Shown: positions 51,831 through 60,491 of the stretch, one piece after another
How the letters are laid out: every line of letters begins with the position of its first letter
Numbering within the stretch: position 1 is the stretch's first letter
NCBI RefSeq assembly: GCF_008360935.1
Contig: NZ_SRXO01000012.1
Coordinates: forward strand, 141,810-205,809
Source of the DNA: Siccirubricoccus phaeus
Lineage (GTDB): Bacteria; Pseudomonadota; Alphaproteobacteria; Acetobacterales; Acetobacteraceae
Reading direction: 5' to 3'
Length of the DNA: 64,000 nt
Program-made: the position numbers and the translations under genes
Notes under the pieces: generated by a model
The model's input: only the letters and a program-made list of their open reading frames with translations
What the model was told of the DNA's origin: nothing
Database searches by the model: none

Positions 51831-53123
51831 ATGGCGGAGACGCACCATGTCGTCGTCCTGGGCGGTGGTGTCGCCGGGATCGAGGTCGCCACGCGGCTCG
51901 CGGGTCGGGCCGTCGGCGAAAGGCAGCTCAAGGTCACCCTGATCGATCGCGAGACAGCCCATGTCTGGAAGCCGATGCTGCACACGATTGCCGCCGGCAC
52001 GCGCGACGTCTATCAGCAGCAGACGGCTTACGTGGCGCAGGCGCGGAGCCACGGCTTCGTCTTCCAACCGGGCGAGGTGCTGGGTATCGACCGCGGGGCT
52101 CGGCACGTCCTGCTGGCGCCTTGGCTGTCGGCACAGGGGCAGGAACTGCTCCATGCCCGGGACATTCCTTACGATACGCTCGTCCTGGCGCTGGGCAGCG
52201 AGGCGAACGACTTCGGCACCCCCGGCGTGAGGGAGCATTGCCGCACCATCGACTCACGCCGCCAGGCCATTGACTTCAACGACGAGATCCGCCTCCGCAT
52301 CCTGCAATCGGCCACGGAGGACAAGCCTCTGGCGATCGGCATCGTCGGAGGTGGCGCGACGGGGGTGGAACTTGCGGCCGAGCTGATCCAGCTCGCGACC
52401 CTTGCGGAATACTACGGCGCCAGGGACATGTCGCGGAAGCTCAGCGTGGTTCTCATCGAAAGCGGCGACCGTCTGCTTGCCGCTTTTCCGGATCGGATCG
52501 CTCAGGCCACGCGAGTACGCCTTGAGGAGCTCGGCATCGCCGTAAAGGTCGGCGCCAAGGTAATGGCGGTCGAGCCGGAGGGATTCCGGCTTTCGGATGG
52601 CAGCCTGGTGGAAGCCGGGCTCAAGGTCTGGGCCGCCGGGGTCAAGGCCCCCGACCTCCTGGCCCGCCTCGACGGGCTGGAGATGACGCGCGCGCATCAG
52701 GTGGTGGTCGGACCGACGCTCCGCACGACGCGCGATGAGAACATCTACGCCCTGGGTGATTGCTCCAGCCTGACTCTTCAAGGGCAGGCGCGGCCACTGC
52801 CGCCGACGGCGCAAGTCGCGCACCAGCAGGCACGTTACCTGGCGAGGTGGATGCCCGACCTGCTGACAGCCCGGCCTGTGCCCAACTTCACCTATCGCGA
52901 CTTCGGCTCGCTGGTGTCCCTTGGCGGCTTCGATGCCTACGGATCGCTCGGCAAGTTCGGGTTCTTCAAGGGTGGATTCATCCGTGGCCGCGTAGCCCAG
53001 CTCGGACACGCGATGCTGTACCGGAGCCATCAGGCCCGCCTGCACGGCTTCTGGCATGGCAGTCTGCTTTGGCTGGTAGACCGCATCAACGCGCGCATCC
53101 GTCCGGCCATACGGGTGGACTGA
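51831..53123 (+). CDS. ndh: Type II NADH dehydrogenase (NAD(P)/FAD-dependent oxidoreductase)
   Basis: The 430-residue flavoprotein has an FAD site VVVLGGGVAGIEVA (7-20), an NADH site IGIVGGGATGVELAAEL (about 165-181) and YALGDCSSL (about 305). Family C-terminal residues include QVAHQQARYLARW and an amphipathic end (HGSLLWLVDRINARIRP) for membrane attachment. NDH-2 passes electrons from NADH to quinone without proton pumping. The ATG immediately follows the truncated SDR. Confidence 0.88.
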   Translation: MAETHHVVVLGGGVAGIEVATRLAGRAVGERQLKVTLIDRETAHVWKPMLHTIAAGTRDVYQQQTAYVAQARSHGFVFQPGEVLGIDRGARHVLLAPWLSAQGQELLHARDIPYDTLVLALGSEANDFGTPGVREHCRTIDSRRQAIDFNDEIRLRILQSATEDKPLAIGIVGGGATGVELAAELIQLATLAEYYGARDMSRKLSVVLIESGDRLLAAFPDRIAQATRVRLEELGIAVKVGAKVMAVEPEGFRLSDGSLVEAGLKVWAAGVKAPDLLARLDGLEMTRAHQVVVGPTLRTTRDENIYALGDCSSLTLQGQARPLPPTAQVAHQQARYLARWMPDLLTARPVPNFTYRDFGSLVSLGGFDAYGSLGKFGFFKGGFIRGRVAQLGHAMLYRSHQARLHGFWHGSLLWLVDRINARIRPAIRVD

Positions 53124-53371
53124 ACTGATATCCCCGTCCCCGGGCACGAAATCCCGGTGGAGAACTGGCATGGCGATGCGAGCGGTCGATCACCTGCTTC
53201 TCGGCGGGGGTGTGGGCGATGCAGAGGAGTGCCCACTCGCCTCTGACCGTCGGATAGCCGGGCTCCTCGGGGAGGCAGCAAGGATGGCTGAGAGGCGACG
53301 TATCTGGAGATCAGCTTCGCGCCTCGGGTCATGCGATCGTACACCTCGACTGCGCGGCCCAGAGAGAATGG

Positions 53372-54190
53372 TCAGCCGGGCCTGGCCATTCCGTCACGGA
53401 GCGGCACGGCCAGCAGGGTACCCCCTGCCGGATTTAACGCCGCCTCCGCCAGGACAAGATCGGCCGGCTTGTCCACATCCACCGCCGCAGCGCCGAAGGG
53501 CATCTCTACAGCCGCGAGCCGCGCGCCGCAGCGCCGTTCCAGCGCGTCCAATGCCGCCCGCAAGGTCAGGCGCCCGAGCACGAAGCGCAGCAACAGCAAG
53601 GGGCCTAGCAGCCGCATCATGGCCCATGGCTGCTTACGCCGCTGCTCCAGCCGCTGCCAGAAGGCAACCACGCCGCTCGCCTCCGGCGCCGCCAGCAAAA
53701 ACAGATTGCACCCGCTGAATGCCCCGTCCCGGAAGCGCAGCCAGGTCCGTCGCGTCGTCGGAAAGGCGGCCAGCACCGTCCGGTCCCGTGCTACGGCGGC
53801 AGCCGCCGCGGCTTGCGGCGGCGTAGCGCTCAGGACACGCGTCACCATTGCCGGTGTCAGCAGGGGAGCATCGGCGGCGGTGACCAGCATCGGCGCGCCG
53901 AACTCGGCGAAGGCCGCTGCCACGCTCCGGGCCGGGCTCGCCCCGGCCGGGCGCAGCACGACATCCTCCAGCCCTGCAAGCCCGGCCAGCGTCGCCTCGG
54001 GATGTTCGATGGCGACGATGATGCGGCCCACCCCAGGTGTCGCACGTAGCGCTGCGGTCACCCGCAGCAGCATCGGCACACCGGCCACCGGCAGCAGCGC
54101 CTTGTGCGAAACGCCGGCCGCAACCGCCATCGGGTCCGGCATGCCGCCGCGCTGCCCGGCCAGCACCAAAGCGGTCACGCCCTTCCTCAC
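53372..54190 (-). CDS. MobA-like nucleotidyltransferase (NTP_transf_3)
   Basis: The 272-residue protein has the nucleotidyltransferase N-terminus ALVLAGQRGG, the HKALLPVAGVPML lysine motif (about 29-41), and VTAADAPLLTP as the metal-binding Asp region. Similar domains make CDP- or GDP-activated precursors; CTP:inositol-1-phosphate and CTP:phosphocholine-type enzymes are of this fold. Its ATG overlaps the stop of the preceding GNAT gene by four bases. In this lipid cluster it could activate a headgroup alcohol-phosphate. The substrate is unknown. Confidence 0.8.
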   Translation of the reverse strand: MRKGVTALVLAGQRGGMPDPMAVAAGVSHKALLPVAGVPMLLRVTAALRATPGVGRIIVAIEHPEATLAGLAGLEDVVLRPAGASPARSVAAAFAEFGAPMLVTAADAPLLTPAMVTRVLSATPPQAAAAAAVARDRTVLAAFPTTRRTWLRFRDGAFSGCNLFLLAAPEASGVVAFWQRLEQRRKQPWAMMRLLGPLLLLRFVLGRLTLRAALDALERRCGARLAAVEMPFGAAAVDVDKPADLVLAEAALNPAGGTLLAVPLRDGMARPG

Positions 54191-55347
54191 CTTGCCAGCA
54201 CCTTCTCGTAGACGCGGTAGGTCTTATAGAGGCGGCCGTCCAGCGCTTCCGCCAGACGCCGCATGGGCTGGTTGTCCTCCAGCACCCAGGACATCTCGAC
54301 ACGGCGAATGCCGAGTGCCAGCGCCTCCCGCCGCAGCGCCTCCACCAGGAAGAGCGGCAGCACCCGCCCGAGGAGCCCGACGCCCAGGTTGCGACGAACG
54401 CCCATTAGCGGCACGCGGGCCGTCCCCACGCCGGCGACCTTCAGCCGCCAGAGGAGCCGCGCCCAGCCGAAAGGCAGCAGCCGGCCGGAAAGGTCGCGGA
54501 TCGCCTCGTTCAGGTTCGGCAGGCAGACGACAAAGGCGGCGGGCCGCCCCGCCACCTCGGCGAACCAGACCAGCCTTTCATGCAGCAGAGGCTGCAGTTC
54601 CTTGGCCAGATGCGCAACCTCCTCCGCGGTGAAGGGCATGAAGCCCCAATTCCCGGACCAGGCATCGTTGAAGATGTCGATCAGCGCCGCGACCTCCTCG
54701 CGCAGCGCGGCCCGGCGCAGCGGGCGAAGCACAACGCCGGGCGGCAGGCCGCGGGCCAGGATCGCCGCCGCCGCGGGCGGCAATCGACCGGAGGTCTCGC
54801 AGAGATAGGCGAGGAGGTCCCGCGCCTTTCGGTAGCCCGACGCCTCCAGATGGGGGCCGGCATAGGGCGGGTCATGCGGCATCATCAGCATGGGCGGCGC
54901 GTCGAATCCCGAAACGAGCAGCCCCGCCTGCTCGTTGATCGAGAGGCTGAAGGGGCCGCGCATCCGGCGCAGGCCCCGCACCATTGCCCAATGCTCGGCT
55001 GCTGCCAGCAGGGCGGCGAAGACAGCCGCATCATCCTCCGCGGCGAGCAGCCCAAAATGCGCGAGGCGCGAGCCATCCGGGTCGCACGCCAGCCGGTCCT
55101 CCTGCGCGCTGATGCGACCGACATCCCGTCCATCCCGGCGCGCGAGCCAGAATCCTGCCTCGCCGTGACGGAACCAGGGGTTCCGCTTCGGCGACAGCGC
55201 CGCGCGGCGCTCGGCGAGCAGGGGCGGCACCCAGGCGGGATCGTGGCGGAGCAGGGCATGCGGCAGGCCAATGAAACGCTCGAGCGTGGACCGGTCCTGC
55301 ACCGGCAGGATCTCGATGGCGGATGCCATCGCCGCGGGGCGGGTCAC
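54187..55347 (-). CDS. GNAT-fold N-acyltransferase-like protein, possible ceramide synthase relative
   Basis: The 386-residue protein starts with IEILPVQDRSTLERFIGLPH and has WVPPLLAERRAALSPKRNPW and FWLARRDGRDVGRISA. These are typical of a large GNAT-superfamily group often annotated as N-acetyltransferase or dATP pyrophosphohydrolase. The bacterial ceramide synthase of Caulobacter is a GNAT-fold protein of similar size, and cluster context makes that role plausible but unproven. GTG 55347 overlaps the sterol-desaturase stop (GTGA); ATG 55329 is the alternative. Confidence 0.78.
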   Translation of the reverse strand: MTRPAAMASAIEILPVQDRSTLERFIGLPHALLRHDPAWVPPLLAERRAALSPKRNPWFRHGEAGFWLARRDGRDVGRISAQEDRLACDPDGSRLAHFGLLAAEDDAAVFAALLAAAEHWAMVRGLRRMRGPFSLSINEQAGLLVSGFDAPPMLMMPHDPPYAGPHLEASGYRKARDLLAYLCETSGRLPPAAAAILARGLPPGVVLRPLRRAALREEVAALIDIFNDAWSGNWGFMPFTAEEVAHLAKELQPLLHERLVWFAEVAGRPAAFVVCLPNLNEAIRDLSGRLLPFGWARLLWRLKVAGVGTARVPLMGVRRNLGVGLLGRVLPLFLVEALRREALALGIRRVEMSWVLEDNQPMRRLAEALDGRLYKTYRVYEKVLAR

Positions 55348-56108
55348 GCCCACTCGCCCGGCCGGGCCGGACGGTCGCGCGGCGGCGCACCGGTCAGCTG
55401 TGCCACCCAGGGGAAGCGCGTCGCCTCGGCTCGGTCGTAGCCCAGGTTGAAGACATGCGGGCTACGCACCCTTTGCCGTGCCTCGGCGTAATAGGTGCCG
55501 AAGGCCCGATCCACGACGAAGCTGGTGATGCCGTAATTGCCGGCCTCGTCGTGAAAGTGGTGCGCCAGGTGCAACTCCTTCATCCGCCGAAACAGGCGGC
55601 TCTTCGGCCGGAAGTTGAGGTGCTGGATGCAGTGGCAAAATTCGTAGACGCAGGTGATCAGGAAGCCGGCGCAAATGGCCGCCGCCGCGCCCGCGGGCCC
55701 GCCCCCCACCAACCAGCCGAGCGGCACCAGAATGGCGAGGACGGTCGGCACCGTCGTCAGGGGAGAGCCGAACAGCACGTCCAGCCGGTGCGGATCCTGA
55801 TGATGGTCGAAATGGATGCGCTTCCAGAGCGCTGCCGTCAACGGCGAGCGGTAGAGGAAACGCGAGTGCAAGATGAAACGGTGAATGAGGTACCAAGCCA
55901 GCGGATAGGCCAGGAGGGTGGCGAGCACCGCAAGCAGCGGTCTTGGCGTTGCCGCCTGCATGCCCCAGGCCAGGGCAACACCGCCGCTCAGGATCGCAAG
56001 GAGGAGGTAGAGATGGATCGCCGGATGCGTGGCATAGGCGCCCACCAGCTCCCCAAGGGTCATGCGTCCGAGATCAAAGCTTCTGCCGCCACGCCAGCGC
56101 CCGTACAT
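55344..56108 (-). CDS. Sterol desaturase/fatty acid hydroxylase-family membrane enzyme
   Basis: The 254-residue protein has about four membrane segments and the histidine boxes of di-iron hydroxylases: HRFILHS, HFDHHQDPHR, HCIQHLNF and HLAHHFHDEAGNYG. The family hydroxylates or desaturates sterols, fatty acids and sphingoid bases. In this cluster a sphingoid or fatty acyl hydroxylation is the natural guess. It ends overlapping the GNAT gene by four bases and starts 45 bases after lptG. Confidence 0.9.
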   Translation of the reverse strand: MYGRWRGGRSFDLGRMTLGELVGAYATHPAIHLYLLLAILSGGVALAWGMQAATPRPLLAVLATLLAYPLAWYLIHRFILHSRFLYRSPLTAALWKRIHFDHHQDPHRLDVLFGSPLTTVPTVLAILVPLGWLVGGGPAGAAAAICAGFLITCVYEFCHCIQHLNFRPKSRLFRRMKELHLAHHFHDEAGNYGITSFVVDRAFGTYYAEARQRVRSPHVFNLGYDRAEATRFPWVAQLTGAPPRDRPARPGEWA

Positions 56109-56153
56109 GCCACGTCAACTTTCCATCCGTTCCGTCCGCGCGGTGAATTGCCT

Positions 56154-57212
56154 TCAGAATTCCTCGCGCCAGAGCAGCCAGAAGCCCGCTATGGCGAAGC
56201 AGGCCGGCGCCGTCCAGACGGCGATGGCCGGTGGGAGAGCGCCCGCTTCCCCCAGAGCGGTCAGCAGACCGCCGGTGACGAGATAGCCGAGGCCGAGCAC
56301 GAGTCCAGCCACCGCCCGCCAGCCGGCGCCATCCTGCCGCGGCAGGCCGAACGCCGCCGGGAGCGAGAGAAGCAGCATGAGAGCAGGTGTTGCGAACACA
56401 GCCAGAAGGGCCTGCACCCGCGTGGCGTAGAAGGCGCTGCCGTGCGTGACCACGCCTTCGCCCCGCAAGCCGGCGAATATCTGGCCAAGCGTTTGCGCTT
56501 CGGTTGGCCGCGAGGCTTCCCGCAGTCGGAGGGGGGGCGGCCCCTCCGGCCAGGTAAAGGTCTGCGCTGCCATGGTCTGAGGAATACCCGGCCGGGCGAT
56601 TCGTGCGTCCTCGAGTAGCCAGCCTTGCGGACCATGCGTCGCATGGCGTGCATCGACCTGCAGCACCGCCCGCCCCTCGGCGTCACGGCGGATGAGAAGC
56701 ACCCCCTCGAGCCGCCTGCCGTCCAGCGAGACGGCTTCCACGCTGAGGATGTCGCGGCCTGTTCGCAGCCAAAGCCGTGGCGCCGTGGCGACGGCTCCCC
56801 CCGAATTGCTGCGGCCATCCCACCAATCCGCCAGCGCCCGCTCGCTGCGCGGCACGACGCCGAGGTGCAGAGCAAGCTGCAGCCCCATGGCAATCACGCA
56901 GGCGGGCACGAGAGCCCTGAGGAGGTGCCATGCGCCCACGCCGGCCGCCCGCAGCGCCGTGATTTCCAGCATCCCCGCGAGGCGCCGGAAGGTGAGAATG
57001 GCCCCGACCAGCACGGCCAGGGGAATCAACTGGCCCAGCAACGTCGGCAGGCGCAGCAGGGTGTAGCGGGCGATGTCCGCCATCCCGCCATGCGCCAGCA
57101 CCTCGCTCGCCCTGTCGAACAGGTCGAGGAGTTGCAGCAGCGCGGCCAGGCCGAGCAGCACCATGAGCATCCGTCCCAGGAGCAGGCGGCTCAGATATCG
57201 CTGCAAGGTCAC
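56154..57212 (-). CDS. LptG-like permease subunit
   Basis: The 352-residue protein has the LptF/LptG topology: three N-terminal membrane segments, a periplasmic beta-jellyroll (about 130-260) and three C-terminal segments. Family stretches are LLQLLDLFDRASEVL, ITALRAAGVGAWHLLRALVP and PTEAQTLGQIFAGLRGEG. GTG 57212 overlaps the lptF stop (GTGA). LptFG normally lifts LPS from the inner membrane. No lptB, lptC or lptD is adjacent, and the lipid-enzyme neighbours suggest a paralogue with another lipid cargo. Confidence 0.87.
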   Translation of the reverse strand: MTLQRYLSRLLLGRMLMVLLGLAALLQLLDLFDRASEVLAHGGMADIARYTLLRLPTLLGQLIPLAVLVGAILTFRRLAGMLEITALRAAGVGAWHLLRALVPACVIAMGLQLALHLGVVPRSERALADWWDGRSNSGGAVATAPRLWLRTGRDILSVEAVSLDGRRLEGVLLIRRDAEGRAVLQVDARHATHGPQGWLLEDARIARPGIPQTMAAQTFTWPEGPPPLRLREASRPTEAQTLGQIFAGLRGEGVVTHGSAFYATRVQALLAVFATPALMLLLSLPAAFGLPRQDGAGWRAVAGLVLGLGYLVTGGLLTALGEAGALPPAIAVWTAPACFAIAGFWLLWREEF

Positions 57213-58447
57213 GCGGAGCGCCTCAGCCGGTGCGACAACCACTCCGTGGCGGCGCTGGTGCCATGGTCCAGCGCTGCGAGCAGCCCGTCGAAGGCGCCCT
57301 CCTCTGGATGCCGGTTTCCATGGCGGAACACCGTGGCGGCGAAGCCGGCGAAGAGCAGGAGGGTGACCCAAAGCGCTGGCCGCGGATCGATGCGTCCTAC
57401 ATCGCCCAGCGCCTCCAGGAGCTGCAGGGCCTGCTGGTAGACTACCAGGATTACCGCCGCGAGCAGGATGCCGAGAAAGCGCCGCGTGCGTTTCGCCGCC
57501 AGCCCCATGGGCATGGCCAGAAGCGGCAGGACGAGGAGCGAGGCGGCGCGGACCAGCCTGCCATGCAGCTCGCCGGCGAGGCGGGCAGGTGCCACCGGCG
57601 GGTCGGGCGAGTGCTGCGCCGCCCAGAGCTCGTCGAGGGTGAGCTCCCGCTCGTCGGCGCCGCGCAGCCGGAAGACCGGCAGCCTCTGGACGAACGGTCG
57701 GGACTGGGAGGAGGCGGTGAAATCGAGCGTCGTGACGCGGCCGTCGGGCGCCAGGATGAGTTGTCGGCCATGCTCCAGCTCGACCAGCAGTTCACTCTGG
57801 GCGCGGTCGAGCAGAAGCCGCCCCTTGGCTGCGGTGGTCAACACCTCGGTGCCATCCCCGCGCCGCTCATGCACGACGATGCCATACAGGAGCCCGCCCG
57901 CGGGATTACGGCGGTCCACGGTGACCGTGCTATGCCGGCTGACCGGCACGAATTCCCCGGGCACCAGCGTCGCGTTCCAGCCGGCATGGGTCAGGGCGTG
58001 AAAGGCGGCGCGGTAGGCATAGCGGCTGAGTGGTTGGACATAGCCGTAAAGCCCGATACCGAGCACGGCGCAGAGCAGCCCGACGGCCAGGAAGGGCCGG
58101 CTGAGTTGCGCCAGGGACAGGCCCGTGGCCTGCAGCGCATCCAGCTCCTGGTCCCGGCTCAGCTGCGCCACCACGGCATAGACCGCGATGAACAGCGCCG
58201 CCGGCATGGCCAAGCCGAGGTAGTGGGGAACGAGATAGAGCAGCAATTGGACGATCGAGGCGGCCGGGCTGCCGGCACCGGCCAACAGGTCGAACAGGCG
58301 CAGCAGCCGCTCCAGCAACAGGGCCGGCAGCACCAGCAGCAACGTGCCGGCCAGCGGCTTCGCCAGCAGGCGAAGCATGTAGCAGGTGACGAGGGTACTG
58401 CCGACCGGGCGGCCGCGGTCCCGGCTGAAGGCGAGGCTCCCGCTCAC
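57209..58447 (-). CDS. LptF-like permease subunit
   Basis: The protein (412 residues from the GTG) shows LLLERLLRLFDLLAGAGSP, DQELDALQATGLSLAQLSRPFL, a periplasmic jellyroll and PLLAMPMGLAAKRTRRFLG, all LptF/LptG features, with six membrane segments. GTG 58447 overlaps the HIT gene stop (GTGA), but an ATG at 58378 gives a more family-like N-terminus (MLRLLAKPLAGTLLL). With the next gene it forms a LptFG-type heterodimer. Confidence 0.86.
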   Translation of the reverse strand: MSGSLAFSRDRGRPVGSTLVTCYMLRLLAKPLAGTLLLVLPALLLERLLRLFDLLAGAGSPAASIVQLLLYLVPHYLGLAMPAALFIAVYAVVAQLSRDQELDALQATGLSLAQLSRPFLAVGLLCAVLGIGLYGYVQPLSRYAYRAAFHALTHAGWNATLVPGEFVPVSRHSTVTVDRRNPAGGLLYGIVVHERRGDGTEVLTTAAKGRLLLDRAQSELLVELEHGRQLILAPDGRVTTLDFTASSQSRPFVQRLPVFRLRGADERELTLDELWAAQHSPDPPVAPARLAGELHGRLVRAASLLVLPLLAMPMGLAAKRTRRFLGILLAAVILVVYQQALQLLEALGDVGRIDPRPALWVTLLLFAGFAATVFRHGNRHPEEGAFDGLLAALDHGTSAATEWLSHRLRRSA

Positions 58448-58887
58448 GCCGATGGCTTGGCCCAGAGCCTGCGCAGTTGCCTGGTGATGTCGTCGCGCAG
58501 CGAAGTGTGCGGCTCGACCGCCTGGGCCAGCAGTGGCGGGCCAGGCCAGCCGGCATCCGGAAAGCTGTCCGGCCCGTGGCAACGCTCCCCTTGATACCGG
58601 GGAATGACGTGGAAATGGACGTCAGGATCCACCATCATTAGCATGAGATAGTTGATCTTCTCGTACCGGACGTAGCACTGCAACATGGTTTCGACCTGCG
58701 CCACAATCGCCTGCAGGCCGGCGAACGCCGCCGGGCTGACCGCCCCGAAGCGAGTGACCGGCTCCCGGCAGACCAGCACGAGGGAGCCGAGTGTGACCTG
58801 CTGCGGCCGAAGCAGCACCGTCCAATGCTCGGACTCGCCGATGAGCGTGGCGGGATAGCCGAATTTGGTGAGCGTGGAACTCGGCAT
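58444..58887 (-). CDS. HIT-family nucleotide hydrolase/transferase
   Basis: The 147-residue protein has a histidine triad-type motif DVHFHVIPRY near residues 105-114, with the nucleophile His kept and the first His replaced by Asp. The upstream WTVLLRPQQVTLGSLVLVCRE strand is family-like. HIT proteins hydrolyse or transfer nucleotidyl groups from dinucleotides or nucleotide adducts. Being first in the lptFG-led operon is unusual and may link it to a nucleotide-activated lipid headgroup. ATG 58887 is taken as start. Confidence 0.82.
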   Translation of the reverse strand: MPSSTLTKFGYPATLIGESEHWTVLLRPQQVTLGSLVLVCREPVTRFGAVSPAAFAGLQAIVAQVETMLQCYVRYEKINYLMLMMVDPDVHFHVIPRYQGERCHGPDSFPDAGWPGPPLLAQAVEPHTSLRDDITRQLRRLWAKPSA

Positions 58888-58939
58888 GCGGGATCTCGCA
58901 CAATCGGTGTGGTCAGAGGATCCGGCGGGCCTCGGCCGC

Positions 58940-59533
58940 ATGCGCCGCGTCGCCCCGCTGGGGCCGGACTATAGGTGCAGGGCGGCGACGCCGCCAATCC
59001 GGTGGCAGGCACCGGCACACCCGGCGCGGCGGCGCCCACCGCACGAGAGATGGGATGGCCTCGCAGCCTGGCTGGTCGCGACGCTGGTGTTGCTCGGCGT
59101 CACACTGCGGGCCGGTGCGGCCGAGCCCCAGGTGACGGCCTGCGCCGCGCCGGATGCGCCGGCGGGGCCACGGCTGCAGGTGACCGTCACCGGAGCGCGG
59201 CGGGTGGCAGGCAATGTTACCATCACCCTCTACGGATCGCGGCGGGAAGCCTTCCTGGCCCGCACCGGCAAGCTGGCGCGGCAGCGCATTCCGCTGCGTG
59301 CCTCCGCCGTCGAGGCCTGCTTCGCGCTCTCCGCGCCCGGCGACTGCGCCATTGCCGTGTATCACGACGAGAATGACGACCACGACTTCAACCGCACCCT
59401 GATCGGCCTACCCGCCGAGGGCTACGGCTTCTCGAACGATGCGCCGACCCTGGCCGGCCTGCCATCCTTCGGGGATGTCCGTTTCACGGTCCCGCCGGGC
59501 GGATCGCAGCTGACGATCACGCTCCGCTACTGA
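58940..59533 (+). CDS. DUF2141-family exported protein
   Basis: The C-terminal 120 residues are a clear DUF2141 domain: VTVTGARRVAGNVTITLYGS, then AVYHDENDDHDFNRTLIGLP and AEGYGFSNDAPTL. A hydrophobic segment before it (AAWLVATLVLLGVTLRAGA) is the signal peptide. The function of DUF2141 is not known. The start is uncertain: ATG 58940 leaves a long n-region, and no good ribosome site was seen. Its 3' end overlaps the convergent phosphoesterase gene by 17 bases. Confidence 0.8.
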   Translation: MRRVAPLGPDYRCRAATPPIRWQAPAHPARRRPPHERWDGLAAWLVATLVLLGVTLRAGAAEPQVTACAAPDAPAGPRLQVTVTGARRVAGNVTITLYGSRREAFLARTGKLARQRIPLRASAVEACFALSAPGDCAIAVYHDENDDHDFNRTLIGLPAEGYGFSNDAPTLAGLPSFGDVRFTVPPGGSQLTITLRY

Positions 59534-60467
59534 GCTGGCCAGCCGCCGGGCGCACGACACCCTGCGCCGGCCGGGCGGCAGCAAGGCGCAGCGTCCGGTG
59601 CTGGCCGTCACGGAAGGCGCCGCTGACGGGATCCGGGACGCGCTCCGTCACCTCCACGCGCCAGCCCGGTCCATCCCGGGCGATACGGAGAAGAGACCAG
59701 CCGGGCTGGGCACCTCCTCCGGCCAGCGCCTGCGGGGCGCCCAGCACCGGGATCGGCCCGGACGGGCCCGGGAGTTCCCCGCTCAGGGTGCGGTGGTGGT
59801 GGCCGTGCAGCACCAGCTCCGCCCCGTGGCGGGCGAGCACGGCGCGCAGCCCCTCCCGGTCGCTCAGGGCCTTGCGGCGGCCCCCCGGCCCGACGAATGG
59901 GGGATGGTGCACCAGCAGCACGCGGAACAGGCCCTCCCTTGCCGCGGCGTCGAGCAGCGCCGGCAGGCGGGTAAGCTGGGCCGCGCCCAGCCATCCTCGG
60001 GCGGAGCCCGGCGGGGTCGGCACGGCGGAGGAAAGGCCGATCACCGCCAGCGGGCTCCGACGCCGCAGGAAGGGGAAGAGCGGGGCGCCTGGCTCCCCGG
60101 CGGCATCCGTCATCCAGGCCTGCCAGACTCCGGCGCCGCGCTCCCAGGGGACTGCGACGGTTGCATCGTGGTTTCCCGGCACCACCGTAACCTGATCCGG
60201 TGGGCCGAGCGCCGCGAGCCAGTCCCGGGAGGCGGCAAACTCGGCCGGCAAGGCCAGGTTGGTGAGGTCGCCCGTGACCACGACATGGTCCGCCGCTGCG
60301 GCCGCCAGATCGGTCAGCAGGGCCTCGGCCGGGACCGCCCACCGGCGCTTGCGCCGCCAGGCGAGATAGGCCAGCAAGCGCTTTCCCGCGAGTTGCCGCC
60401 AGGGGCGCAATGCGCCGGCAGGGATCGGAAGGTGCAGATCGGACAGATGCGCAAGGGCGAAGGGCAT
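59517..60467 (-). CDS. Calcineurin-like metallophosphoesterase
   Basis: The 316-residue enzyme carries LAHLSDLHLP, VVVTGDLTNLALP, VVPGNHDATV, LLVHHPPFV and LVLHGHHHRTL, the complete two-metal set. The substrate is unknown; a lipid or nucleotide phosphodiester is possible from context. ATG 60467 is chosen, and 60479 is an alternative with GGGGGAGA directly before it. It is divergent from the CDP-alcohol phosphatidyltransferase gene. Confidence 0.87.
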   Translation of the reverse strand: MPFALAHLSDLHLPIPAGALRPWRQLAGKRLLAYLAWRRKRRWAVPAEALLTDLAAAAADHVVVTGDLTNLALPAEFAASRDWLAALGPPDQVTVVPGNHDATVAVPWERGAGVWQAWMTDAAGEPGAPLFPFLRRRSPLAVIGLSSAVPTPPGSARGWLGAAQLTRLPALLDAAAREGLFRVLLVHHPPFVGPGGRRKALSDREGLRAVLARHGAELVLHGHHHRTLSGELPGPSGPIPVLGAPQALAGGGAQPGWSLLRIARDGPGWRVEVTERVPDPVSGAFRDGQHRTLRLAAARPAQGVVRPAAGQLSSGA

Positions 60468-60491
60468 GAGCCGGACCATTCTCCCCCGGCC

